NCBI RefSeq assembly: GCF_023195925.1
Contig: NZ_JALPRE010000011.1
Span: 296,804-360,803, forward strand
Length of the DNA stretch: 64,000 bases
DNA from: Aquimarina acroporae
GTDB taxonomy: Bacteria; Bacteroidota; Bacteroidia; Flavobacteriales; Flavobacteriaceae
Direction: 5' to 3'
The position numbers and the translations under genes were made by a program. The notes under the pieces are model-generated. The model saw only the letters and a list, made by a program, of their open reading frames with translations. It was not told the DNA's origin and made no database searches. Below are positions 1 through 8,292 of the stretch, one piece after another. Numbering within the stretch: the first letter of the stretch is position 1; every line of letters starts with the position of its first letter.

Positions 1-50
1 GTTGACGACACAGAGGTTATTCTACTACGTAATTCTTTTAAATTAGCCAT
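1..50 (-). CDS. atpG: ATP synthase F1 subunit gamma (N-terminal fragment, cut by window edge)
   Basis: Only the first 16 codons lie in the window. They read MANLKELRSRITSVSS, the usual start of the gamma subunit (central rotor shaft of F1). The ATG is at position 50 and the frame is open to the window edge. It follows atpA on the same strand after a 43-base gap that holds a palindrome. The identification rests on a short but characteristic N-terminus and on gene order. Confidence 0.85.
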   Translation of the reverse strand, partial: MANLKELRSRITSVSS

Positions 51-57
51 TTCGTAT

Positions 58-89
58 AATTATGAATTCTGAATTCAGAATTATGAATT
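58..89. repeat. Palindrome flanked by a direct repeat between atpA and atpG
   Basis: Positions 65-82 form a perfect 18-base palindrome centred on GAATTC. The 11-mer AATTATGAATT occurs at 58-68 and again at 79-89. The element fills most of the atpA-atpG gap. It has no T-tract on either side, so a terminator is unlikely. An mRNA-stability or processing hairpin in the operon transcript is possible. Confidence 0.6.
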
Positions 90-93
90 GTTA

Positions 94-1674
94 TTAAGCT
101 TTATACTTTGCTGAAATCTCTTTACAAGCAGATATTAATACATCTGTAACCTCGTCGGTTAATTTTCCAGATTTAAGCGTATCTAGAGCATCTCTATGCT
201 TAGCATTTAAATATTCGATATAATCGCTCTCGAACTCTTTTACTTTATCTACAGGAACATCTCTAAGTAAATTCTTAGAACCAGCATAGATAATTGCAAT
301 CTGATCTTCTACGGTGTAAGGATCATTTTGCGCTTGCTTAAGAATTTCTACGTTACGTTTTCCTTTTTCGATTACGTTTAAAGTCGCTGCATCAAGGTCT
401 GAACCGAACTTAGCAAAAGCTTCTAATTCACGGAACTGTGCCTGATCCAGTTTAAGTGTACCTGCTACCTTCTTCATCGATTTAATCTGTGCAGATCCAC
501 CTACACGAGATACCGAAATACCTACGTTAATCGCTGGACGAACCCCAGAGTTAAATAAATCTGACGTTAAGAAAATCTGACCATCGGTAATCGAAATTAC
601 GTTGGTTGGGATATATGCAGAAACGTCACCCGCCTGAGTTTCAATAATAGGAAGTGCAGTTAATGATCCTCCTCCTTTAACTTTAGATTTTAAAGAATCT
701 GGAAGGTCATTCATATCCTTAGCAATAGTATCATCGGCGATAACCTTTGCAGAACGCTCTAACAATCTTGAGTGAAGGTAGAAAACGTCTCCAGGGTATG
801 CCTCACGTCCTGGTGGACGACGTAATAAAAGAGATACCTCACGATATGCTACCGCTTGTTTTGATAAGTCATCATAGATAATTAAAGCCGGACGACCAGT
901 ATCTCTAAAATACTCTCCAATTGCTGCACCAGCAAACGGAGCATATACCTGCATTGGAGCAGGATCTGATGCATTTGCAGCAACAATAGTTGTATATGCC
1001 AATGCACCTTTATCTTCTAATACTTTGGCGATACCTGCTACTGTAGAAGCTTTCTGTCCGATAGCTACATAAATACAGTATACTGGCTCCCCAGCATCAT
1101 AAAATTCTTTTTGGTTAAGAATCGTATCGATACAAACTGTTGTTTTACCAGTCTGACGGTCACCGATTACCAACTCACGCTGTCCTCTACCGATTGGCAC
1201 CATGGCATCGATCGACTTAATTCCTGTTTGAAGCGGCTCATTTACCGGCTGACGGTAAACTACACCAGGAGCTTTACGCTCTAATGGCATTTCAAAAGTT
1301 TCACCTTCTATTGCTCCTTTACCATCTATTGGGTTTCCTAGCGTGTCTACCACACGTCCTACGATTCCCTCTCCAACATTAATAGATGCAATACGTTGTG
1401 TACGTTTTACAGTTGCACCTTCTTTTACTTCTGTAGAAGAACCTAAAAGTACGACACCAACATTATCTTCTTCAAGGTTAAGTACGATACCTTCTAAACC
1501 AGAATCGAACTGTACTAATTCTCCGTATTGAGCGTTAGACAAACCGTATACACGTGCGATACCATCACCTACCTGTAATACAGTACCTACCTCTTCTAAT
1601 GAAGCTGATGCTTCAAAACCAGATAATTGTTGTTTTAATATTGCTGATACTTCAGCAGGATTCACTTCTGCCAT
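94..1674 (-). CDS. atpA: ATP synthase F1 subunit alpha
   Basis: Non-catalytic nucleotide-binding subunit of F1, which alternates with beta in the catalytic hexamer on the cytoplasmic face of the inner membrane. At 526 aa it has the normal family length. It shows the N-terminal beta-barrel region, a P-loop GDRQTGKTT near residue 172, and the alpha-typical segment with [11 protein letters not shown]. It lies 58 bases after atpH and before atpG in the order B-E-F-H-A-G. Beta (atpD) and epsilon (atpC) are not in the window. Nothing suggests a defect. Confidence 0.98.
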   Translation of the reverse strand: MAEVNPAEVSAILKQQLSGFEASASLEEVGTVLQVGDGIARVYGLSNAQYGELVQFDSGLEGIVLNLEEDNVGVVLLGSSTEVKEGATVKRTQRIASINVGEGIVGRVVDTLGNPIDGKGAIEGETFEMPLERKAPGVVYRQPVNEPLQTGIKSIDAMVPIGRGQRELVIGDRQTGKTTVCIDTILNQKEFYDAGEPVYCIYVAIGQKASTVAGIAKVLEDKGALAYTTIVAANASDPAPMQVYAPFAGAAIGEYFRDTGRPALIIYDDLSKQAVAYREVSLLLRRPPGREAYPGDVFYLHSRLLERSAKVIADDTIAKDMNDLPDSLKSKVKGGGSLTALPIIETQAGDVSAYIPTNVISITDGQIFLTSDLFNSGVRPAINVGISVSRVGGSAQIKSMKKVAGTLKLDQAQFRELEAFAKFGSDLDAATLNVIEKGKRNVEILKQAQNDPYTVEDQIAIIYAGSKNLLRDVPVDKVKEFESDYIEYLNAKHRDALDTLKSGKLTDEVTDVLISACKEISAKYKA

Positions 1675-1732
1675 TTTATAGTAATTTAGACGAATAAGAA
1701 GTGACTTCTTATTCCCTTATTATTAATTTATA

Positions 1733-2260
1733 TTAATTACTTAATTCTCTTTTTAAAGTAGTAAGTTTATTTGCGATACTTGCATTATACTGCAAGTCAC
1801 CTACTCTTAAAATAAACCCACCTATAATACTCTCGTCTACTATATTTTCGATAGTAGCTTCGTTGCCTGTTAACTCTTTAACCTTAGCCAAAACTTTTGC
1901 GCTAAGTGTTTTATCTAAAGGAACTGCAGTAGTAACTTTTGCTACCTGAGTATTATTTAATTGATCTAAAAGAACAATATATTGTTTTGCTACGTCTGCA
2001 AGCAAATCAACTCTTTTATTCTGAATTAATATTTCGAATAATTTTTGAGTGATATCGCCAGCACTTTTGAAAATCTCACGTAGAGAAGCCAATTTCACTT
2101 CACTTTTGATCAGCGGGCTGTTCAAAACCATTTTAAGCTCGGCACTATCGTTAACAGTATTGATAATACTTTGCATCTCCTTCTGAACATCTTCAGTGGC
2201 TTTTTTGTCTTGAGCCAAGCTCAAAACAGCTTTTGCATATCGTATTGCTGCTCTACTCAT
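1733..2260 (-). CDS. atpH: ATP synthase F1 subunit delta (OSCP)
   Basis: Stator subunit that joins the top of the alpha/beta hexamer to the b-subunit stalk. The 175 aa match the family length. The N-terminus (AIRYAKAVLSLAQ) and the C-terminal region with IGGFILRVGDLQYNASI are typical of OSCP/delta. It starts 7 bases after the atpF stop, so the two are probably translated from one message. Confidence 0.95.
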   Translation of the reverse strand: MSRAAIRYAKAVLSLAQDKKATEDVQKEMQSIINTVNDSAELKMVLNSPLIKSEVKLASLREIFKSAGDITQKLFEILIQNKRVDLLADVAKQYIVLLDQLNNTQVAKVTTAVPLDKTLSAKVLAKVKELTGNEATIENIVDESIIGGFILRVGDLQYNASIANKLTTLKRELSN

Positions 2261-2267
2261 TTATAAT

Positions 2268-2768
2268 TTAGTTTAAAGTAACATCTCCTAACATAGAATC
2301 AACCAATTCTAATTGATTCTTCTTGTCAGATAATTCTTTTCTTACCACCTTTTCCGCGATTTCTACAGAAAGCCCAGCCACTTGATTTTTCAAATCTGCA
2401 ATTGCAGCTTTTTTCTCACTAGCGATAGTTGCTTGTGCTTGTGCTACAATTTTATCTGCCTCTGCTTGTGCTTCAGTCTTTGCATCGGTGATCATGTTTT
2501 CTTTAAGCTGTCTAGCTTCTTTCAACATAGCATCACGCTCTGCTCTAGCTTCATTTAAGATACGCTCATTATCTGCCTGAAGATTTTGCATTTCTTTTCT
2601 TGCAGCTTCAGCAGATTCTAATGCATCCTTAATTCCTGCTTCACGATTATTAATCGCTTCAAGAATAGGTTTCCAAGCATATTTTCTAAGTAATAATACT
2701 AAACCTACAAAAAGTAAAATCTGCCAGAAAAAAAGGCCGAACGAAAAATCATTTATTAACTTCTCCAT
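2268..2768 (-). CDS. atpF: ATP synthase F0 subunit b
   Basis: Peripheral stalk subunit. One N-terminal membrane segment (about residues 8-28, FSFGLFFWQILLFVGLVLLL) is followed by a long charged, alanine- and glutamate-rich helix to residue 166, the usual b-subunit design. Only one b gene is seen, so the stalk is expected to be a b homodimer. It sits between atpE (99-base gap) and atpH (7-base gap). Confidence 0.96.
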   Translation of the reverse strand: MEKLINDFSFGLFFWQILLFVGLVLLLRKYAWKPILEAINNREAGIKDALESAEAARKEMQNLQADNERILNEARAERDAMLKEARQLKENMITDAKTEAQAEADKIVAQAQATIASEKKAAIADLKNQVAGLSVEIAEKVVRKELSDKKNQLELVDSMLGDVTLN

Positions 2769-2867
2769 AACTAATTATGTTGTTTCTTAATTGTCTAATT
2801 TTTAAATAATCTTAAACAACAACTGCAACCAACCGTTACAGTTGTTGTTTGTTCTTTAAAGGTTCGA

Positions 2868-3059
2868 TTAAGATGCGAATAACGCAGCGAATCCAATACC
2901 TTCGATAAGTGCAGCTGCAATAAGCATAGCTGTTTGGATTTTACCAGAAGCTTCTGGCTGACGAGCGATAGCTTCCATCGCTTGACCACCGATTCTACCG
3001 ATACCAACTCCAGCACCAATTACAATTAAACCTGCTCCAATAATTCTTGGGATATCCAT
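2868..3059 (-). CDS. atpE: ATP synthase F0 subunit c
   Basis: Rotor-ring proteolipid of 63 aa: two glycine- and alanine-rich helices joined by the RQP loop (residues 33-35). The ion-binding carboxylate is Glu53 in LIEG. The residue after it is Gly, not the Ser or Thr typical of sodium-binding rings, so proton coupling is expected. It is shorter than the common 70-80 aa c subunits, as both ends are trimmed. It lies 36 bases after the atpB stop. A longer overlapping frame at 2795-3019 is a shadow. Confidence 0.95.
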   Translation of the reverse strand: MDIPRIIGAGLIVIGAGVGIGRIGGQAMEAIARQPEASGKIQTAMLIAAALIEGIGFAALFAS

Positions 3060-3095
3060 GATTATATAATTAAAAAATTAAACTTCAATACTTTA

Positions 3096-4163
3096 TTAGT
3101 GATGTGCCTCTTCATTTGCCATACCAAAGTACAGCGCAGACAACATCGTGAATATATATGCTTGTAATGCAGCTACCAATAATTCTAATATAGATAGTGC
3201 AAATGCTAATCCGAATGATAATGGGCTACCGATCCAACTCTTGAAAATGAACATTAACCCAACTATACTCATTAATACTACGTGACCAGCGGTCATGTTA
3301 GCATACAAACGAATCATTAATGAGAATGGTTTAATAAAAATACCAAGTAACTCGATTGGAGCTAAAACTATTTTCATAAATGTTGGAACTCCTGGCATCC
3401 AGAAAATGTGACCCCAGTAATTTTTGTTTGCAGTTAAGTTGGTAATTAAGAATACCAGCAATGCTAGTGCAAAAGTTACTGCAATGTTTCCTGTAACGTT
3501 CACTCCAAGTGGAGTCATCCCTAAAAGGTTTAGCAACCAGATAAAGAAAAATATTGTTAACAAGAAACTCATATATCTCTTATATTTTTTCTCTCCAATG
3601 TTTGGAATAGCGATTTCATCTCTTACAAATACCACAAGCGGCTCAAGAAAACGACCTACTCCGGTTGGGATGCCGTTATTCTTTTTGTATGATTTTGCCA
3701 AACCTCTAAACATAAAGAACATTAACAATCCAATCAAAAACATACTTACTACGTTTTTGGTGATCGAAAAATCTAAAGGTTTAGCATTGGTAGCGTGATG
3801 GTCTTCATCATAGTTGATAGTTCCCTCAGCATCAGTTTTATAAATTTTACTGTGGTATAGCTTGTAGTAATTTCCATCTACCTCTGCAACAGTTTCTCCA
3901 TGATGAAACTTAGAAGACGAAAATACCTTCAATCCATTATCCCATAAAATCACAGGCAATGGAAATCCATAATGTTTATGTGTAGCTTTATCAGAAAATA
4001 ACGTGAAATCATGTGAATCTTGAAGGTGATGATCGATAAACTCCTTTATTTCAGTTTTCAAATCACCGCTTCCTTCTTCCTTAGTTTCTTTAGCAAATAG
4101 ATTAGAAGTGGTAAAAACCAGTGTAAAAATCAATAAAATCTTAACTACAGTACGTTTTTGCAT
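3096..4163 (-). CDS. atpB: ATP synthase F0 subunit a
   Basis: Proton channel subunit. After a signal peptide (residues 1-25 from the chosen start, ending near NLFAKE) comes a hydrophilic, histidine-rich extension of about 110 residues, then the membrane domain. The essential arginine is in SLMIRLYANMTAGH. An upstream ATG at 4199 would add 12 residues before the signal peptide. I prefer 4163 because the signal peptide then begins with MQKRTVVKILL, and because a TAnnTTTG element at 4197-4204 would start transcription at or after the upstream ATG. The long periplasmic extension is usual in Bacteroidota. Confidence 0.95.
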   Translation of the reverse strand: MQKRTVVKILLIFTLVFTTSNLFAKETKEEGSGDLKTEIKEFIDHHLQDSHDFTLFSDKATHKHYGFPLPVILWDNGLKVFSSSKFHHGETVAEVDGNYYKLYHSKIYKTDAEGTINYDEDHHATNAKPLDFSITKNVVSMFLIGLLMFFMFRGLAKSYKKNNGIPTGVGRFLEPLVVFVRDEIAIPNIGEKKYKRYMSFLLTIFFFIWLLNLLGMTPLGVNVTGNIAVTFALALLVFLITNLTANKNYWGHIFWMPGVPTFMKIVLAPIELLGIFIKPFSLMIRLYANMTAGHVVLMSIVGLMFIFKSWIGSPLSFGLAFALSILELLVAALQAYIFTMLSALYFGMANEEAHH

Positions 4164-4196
4164 TACGCCTAAAATTTCGGTTCCTAAATTTCGGTG

Positions 4197-4204
4197 CAAA
4201 TGTA
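4197..4204 (-). promoter_or_regulatory. Possible Bacteroidota -7 element before atpB
   Basis: The minus strand reads TACATTTG, matching TAnnTTTG. It lies 33 bases upstream of the preferred atpB start. No clear -33 TTTG is seen at the right distance, so this is only a candidate internal promoter for the core ATP synthase genes. Confidence 0.3.
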
Positions 4205-4285
4205 CACAATAAAGTTAGATTCTTAAACTATTTTGATCAAATAAGTTTGAGATTATTTTTCAAAAAATAAAATGCTGAAAACCAA

Positions 4286-4663
4286 CTAATTAATAGACTT
4301 CAAAATTCGTGAAAAGTAATAAACTTCTAAGATCAAACAAATTAAGTAGGCAATAAAGAAATCTAGAAAGACATTTTTGTTGATTTCGATATCATTGAAC
4401 TTTGTAATAGCAATAAACCCTCCTATTTTGATCAAACTGCCCCCCATAAAGATAAAACCAATCAAATCTTTGAATCTTTTTCGCACCAATAATGTTCCAA
4501 CGGTAAATACTATAGTAAATGCCCCATTAAATAGATAAGAAAGATCGATTATTTTGTCATTACGATCTAGAGAAAAGCTTTTGATAATTTCTGTATGGAT
4601 GAAGTATCCCCCAATAACTATTACCACAAATAGAAACAGAAAAAGAAGTATTTCTTTAAGCAT
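4286..4663 (-). CDS. Small four-helix membrane protein of the atp cluster (DUF6168-like)
   Basis: 125 aa with about four hydrophobic segments (near residues 4-24, 44-60, 68-88 and 102-120), no signal peptide and few charges. It sits between atpZ and atpB, where flavobacteria often carry a small membrane protein; the family name is from memory. By position it could be an AtpI-like assembly or ion-supply factor, but no functional motif is visible. The ATG at 4663 lies 39 bases after the atpZ stop. Confidence 0.65.
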   Translation of the reverse strand: MLKEILLFLFLFVVIVIGGYFIHTEIIKSFSLDRNDKIIDLSYLFNGAFTIVFTVGTLLVRKRFKDLIGFIFMGGSLIKIGGFIAITKFNDIEINKNVFLDFFIAYLICLILEVYYFSRILKSIN

Positions 4664-4702
4664 TATAGAATTTTACGCAACATATAATCCACACAACCCT
4701 AA

Positions 4703-4957
4703 CTACTTGTTATTTGAGTTGTTGATACGATTTAGCTGTTTAATCACAAGATAAATAGATGCCGTAACACCAAATAACACCAAACCCATGGTAAACCATT
4801 GTTTTTCTAATTGGTAATAGGTATCTAGCTTTTTTCCCAGATAAGCACAAATAAATATTGTGCCTCCCATTTGAAAAGCTATTCCGGTAAGGGCAGCATA
4901 TTTTCTAAGCTGATTTCCCTTGTCCTTGCGCTGCGGCTTGTGGTTGTTTTGACTCAC
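4703..4957 (-). CDS. atpZ: AtpZ/AtpI family protein
   Basis: 84 aa with two transmembrane helices (about 22-42 and 55-75). The segment KYAALTGIAFQMGGTIFICAY is characteristic of AtpZ/AtpI proteins encoded at the head of ATP synthase operons, which help c-ring assembly or cation supply. The first 53 bases overlap the end of the bactofilin gene in another frame. The only later Met lies inside the first helix, so the overlap appears real and suggests translational coupling. Confidence 0.85.
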   Translation of the reverse strand: MSQNNHKPQRKDKGNQLRKYAALTGIAFQMGGTIFICAYLGKKLDTYYQLEKQWFTMGLVLFGVTASIYLVIKQLNRINNSNNK

Positions 4958-5354
4958 TGCTAGATGGTTTGCTCAACGACTTTACACCGCCTTTCATAGA
5001 ACAAGAGGCATTGAAGTTTGCTCCAGGCTCAACAGCCAATTTACCTACGGTAACTTCTCCTTCTATATGAGCAGTAGGTTTTAAAGATAAAGTGTTTGAA
5101 ACTAGTAATGTACCAGAAAACTTACCTTCAAAATCTGCATCAGAACACTCTAAAGTTCCTTGTATGAACCCAGATTTTCCAACCACTACTTTACCCGAGG
5201 TTTTAAAAGTTCCTTCTATTGTTCCTTCAATTCTAAAACCACCTTCAGAAACGATATCACCTACGATTTTGGTTCCTTCAGAGATTTTGTTTTGGTTACG
5301 AGAGAAATCAGTCATGCCGCCTTGGTCTCTTCCTTTTTTATTATCTGAAAACAT
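4905..5354 (-). CDS. Bactofilin (polymer-forming cytoskeletal protein)
   Basis: 149 aa. The central region (about 25-120) is a glycine- and valine-spaced beta-helix repeat (IVGDIVSEGGFRIEGTIEG, VVVGKSGFIQGTLEC, GEVTVGKLAVEPG), the bactofilin hallmark. Flexible tails lie on both sides; the C-terminus is rich in Ser, Gln and Ala. Bactofilins form nucleotide-free filaments at the inner membrane that localise envelope machines. It sits 24 bases after porW and overlaps atpZ by 53 bases. Confidence 0.92.
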   Translation of the reverse strand: MFSDNKKGRDQGGMTDFSRNQNKISEGTKIVGDIVSEGGFRIEGTIEGTFKTSGKVVVGKSGFIQGTLECSDADFEGKFSGTLLVSNTLSLKPTAHIEGEVTVGKLAVEPGANFNASCSMKGGVKSLSKPSSSESKQPQAAAQGQGKSA

Positions 5355-5378
5355 AATTGTATAAGGGGGATTAAATTA

Positions 5379-8030
5379 TTATTCGGTTTCTTCTTCTATT
5401 GTATATTCTTTGTCATAATTCTCCAGATTCTTGTGTATCTGAAGTATTCTATAATTTGTAGAGGCCATTGTAAAATGGTCTGCCTCTACTTTTTTATAAT
5501 ATTTTTTCTTTCTGTTCCACTTGGTCAAATCTACTCCTCTTGTATCTTCCGTTTTACCAAGAGACAACAGCTCTGCAAGTCCTTCAGCTTCTTCTCTACT
5601 TCTACGTGTATGTACAACTACAAATTGTTGGTCTTTAGTATATACATCTAAAGAAACTTTTATCTTATCATATTTCAACTCGTTTAGAACAAGTGTGATA
5701 TGTTCTTTTAAATCTGCCGCCTGGTAGTTACCAAACGTAGAAAACGGATAAATAAGTTTATGATTCTTTTTATCGTCTAAACCAGTTTCAAACTGATTGT
5801 TTTGGATCTGTGGTATAGTAATTTGGTAGTAAATCTGAGCTTTTTTACCTTCTGGACTTTGAGGATAATTAAGCGCAACATAATTTAATGCCTCTTTGTA
5901 CGCCTCAAAACCTCGATACCTACCAATTGCTTGTGCCTTTAATAACTCAAACTTGGGTAAAAACTCATCATCGGCACCAAACTTAGTAATGAGTTCTTCA
6001 CTTTTTGAGATTACCTGTGCATACTTCTGGCTTTGGAAATCTTTATACAAGGCATTATACATTGATTTTGGACTATTTTTATCATCTTCCAAAGCCTCAT
6101 CAGGATTCTGTAAGATTTTTGCATATCTAGAATCCCCATGATTGTTTATGATGTCCTGTTTTGATGCATTAGACTTCGCAATATCACCTTGAGCGGTATA
6201 GATCTTATACAGGTTATATTTTGAAGGAATAATAAGGCGTTCTTCGGGATCACTTTGCAATAAAGTCTCAAACTTATCTATTGCCAATTCATATTCCTGA
6301 AATTTTTCCTTATAAATAACTCCTAATTGATAATACGCAAAATTAAGATCTGTTTTCAAAGTATCTAAAGTTCCTTGCTCGGTTGGGAGTTGAGCAATAT
6401 AGGTTTGCGGATCAAAAGTAGGGTCGGTATCTATTGAATATTGTTCTTGTTTATTCTCCTGCTCTGTAGAAACAGCTCCTGGATTGGAAATACTAGAAAC
6501 TCTCCAGTTATCTTGTAATTCTCGGTTGCCAAAAGTTCTTTTGAATGACGTTTTACCATAAGCTACCGTCGTTTGATTATAGAAATAGAATTTACCGGCA
6601 GCATTTGCATTTGGACCTCCTGGAGTAACCGAATTTAAACCTGGTCTTCCTGGTTGTTGAAACCTTTGTTCTACAGGGAGTTGACTTTTAAATTTTTCTA
6701 TTTCGGCTGCTTCTTGTGCAGCAATAGCCTCGGCTTTTATCTTATCGGTATACTCTGTATAATACGCCAATCGGTCTTCTGGAGACATAGCAACTACAGT
6801 AAGAATACTATCGTTGGTTTTTACCACTCCTTCGTACAAGATAACATCATCAAGATTATCTCGTTTTTTCTTTAGTACTCTATACCTCTTAGAATCTACA
6901 ATCATTCGTTGCAGTGTACTGTCGTAATATTTCCCAGAAGTAGCATATTCTTTTCTATCAAAACTTACATCTCCCAATGTATAATAGTTTAGAGACTCTA
7001 AATATTTATCGGGCGAATTTGTTCTCAAGGATTTGTTGTAATAGTCAACCGCCATATCTATTGAATCTAAGGTTAAAAAATACACCGCTTTCTGGTTATA
7101 TATTTTATCTAAAAAAGGTCGGTTTTCACGATTCTCCTCAAGATCGGTTAGCAGTTCTAAAAACTCTTCGCGATTTCCAGTTTCGTAGTTAAAATTTCTT
7201 GCTTTTGCCATGTAGGCATTTAACATGTACCTCCTTGGTGTTCTTCTATTGAGTTCGATTACTTGATCAAAAGCATAATTGGCACTATCTTTTCTACCTA
7301 ATTCATTGAGCAATTGACCTTTGATATAAAGGTATCTTCCTTTTTCTTCAAATTTTTTGGTATGAATTGCCGCTTTATTGATATATGTGATTGCAGAATC
7401 CTTTTGCTTGAGGTTCACATGAGCTTGTGCGATCATAGCAACAGCATCAGCATAATCCTGAGGCTCCATATATTCCTGCTCAATCATTCGGGTAAGGTCT
7501 TCGATAGCTTTTTCATTATAGTCTAATCGAAGATTGGTTTTCGCCCTCCATACCTTTGCATGGTTGATGGTGTTACTTGTCGGATATTTATAAAGGATAT
7601 AATTAAAAGCTTCTAAAGCCGGGATAAATCTTTGCTCAAAATATCTAGATTTCCCAAGCAAAAGAAATGCCTCGTCTATTCTTGGGTTTCGCTCTTTTCC
7701 ATTAATAAGCATACTGTGTTTTTGTATGGCTTTTACAGCTTTTTCTTCGGAGCGATCAAAATTTTGATTCAATACTTCGTTGGGTAAGCGCACATCTTCG
7801 CTTACAATCATTCTTTCGATAGGAAGTAATTCCCAAAAATTATCCTCGTATGTCTGTATAATTTCCTCTTTTCCCTGATCAAAGGCTAGTCTACCATTAT
7901 ATAAAGTGTTGTTTTTTGTAGTCACATCATGCCAGGTACGGTTTACAAACTTGTCTTTTTTACGAGAACAGGCAAACCCTACAACGGCTAAAAACAGCAC
8001 CAGAGCGATTTTTGATATTTTTCGTCCCAA
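5379..8030 (-). CDS. porW: Gliding motility / type IX secretion lipoprotein PorW (SprE)
   Basis: 883 aa lipoprotein. The signal peptide ends in VVGFACSRKK with lipid-modified Cys21; basic residues after it argue for periplasmic retention. Tetratricopeptide-like repeats fill about residues 100-370 and 560-720, with a Gln- and Pro-rich linker near 455-480. Length, N-terminus (RTWHDVTTKNNTLYNGRLAF) and context match PorW/SprE, needed for type IX secretion and gliding. The C-terminal third carries no catalytic motif. It is the first gene of the run leading into the bactofilin and atp genes. Confidence 0.9.
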   Translation of the reverse strand: MGRKISKIALVLFLAVVGFACSRKKDKFVNRTWHDVTTKNNTLYNGRLAFDQGKEEIIQTYEDNFWELLPIERMIVSEDVRLPNEVLNQNFDRSEEKAVKAIQKHSMLINGKERNPRIDEAFLLLGKSRYFEQRFIPALEAFNYILYKYPTSNTINHAKVWRAKTNLRLDYNEKAIEDLTRMIEQEYMEPQDYADAVAMIAQAHVNLKQKDSAITYINKAAIHTKKFEEKGRYLYIKGQLLNELGRKDSANYAFDQVIELNRRTPRRYMLNAYMAKARNFNYETGNREEFLELLTDLEENRENRPFLDKIYNQKAVYFLTLDSIDMAVDYYNKSLRTNSPDKYLESLNYYTLGDVSFDRKEYATSGKYYDSTLQRMIVDSKRYRVLKKKRDNLDDVILYEGVVKTNDSILTVVAMSPEDRLAYYTEYTDKIKAEAIAAQEAAEIEKFKSQLPVEQRFQQPGRPGLNSVTPGGPNANAAGKFYFYNQTTVAYGKTSFKRTFGNRELQDNWRVSSISNPGAVSTEQENKQEQYSIDTDPTFDPQTYIAQLPTEQGTLDTLKTDLNFAYYQLGVIYKEKFQEYELAIDKFETLLQSDPEERLIIPSKYNLYKIYTAQGDIAKSNASKQDIINNHGDSRYAKILQNPDEALEDDKNSPKSMYNALYKDFQSQKYAQVISKSEELITKFGADDEFLPKFELLKAQAIGRYRGFEAYKEALNYVALNYPQSPEGKKAQIYYQITIPQIQNNQFETGLDDKKNHKLIYPFSTFGNYQAADLKEHITLVLNELKYDKIKVSLDVYTKDQQFVVVHTRRSREEAEGLAELLSLGKTEDTRGVDLTKWNRKKKYYKKVEADHFTMASTNYRILQIHKNLENYDKEYTIEEETE

Positions 8031-8230
8031 TTAGAGATAATTTATAAGTGTGATAACTGAAAAACTTATTTTTTAGTGTGTTACAATACACAAAAATAGT
8101 CTGTAAATGGTAAAAATACATTTCTTTCGTTAAAAAACAGATGGTTAGTAAATTTTTCTGCCTCATAGCTCATTTTTATTCAGTTTTCCATGTATTGAAG
8201 ATCTTTTAAATGCCTCTTTAGGGAGGTATT

Positions 8231-8266
8231 AAAAAAGGCGCGAAGAATTCCTCGCGCCCTTTTTTA
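8231..8266 (-). terminator. Rho-independent terminator after the TonB receptor gene
   Basis: Stem GGCGCGA (8237-8243) pairs with TCGCGCC (8252-8258) around an 8-base loop. Read on the minus strand it is followed by six T (8231-8236). It lies 26 bases past the receptor stop and about 200 bases before porW, so it separates the two transcription units. T-runs on both sides mean it may also work in the other direction. Confidence 0.85.
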
Positions 8267-8292
8267 AAAACAAAACCGAAATTAGTGGAACA

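Noticed and set aside
65..82. EcoRI-containing palindrome as a cloning or assembly artefact
   Set aside because: It sits exactly in an operon gap with correct flanking genes and AT-rich native sequence; no vector sequence is seen.
2795..3019. 74-codon open frame over the c-subunit region
   Set aside because: It overlaps atpE in another frame, has no family features, and atpE is clearly the real gene.
7960..8166. 68-codon open frame upstream of porW
   Set aside because: It overlaps the porW signal peptide region in another frame and lacks a recognisable domain.
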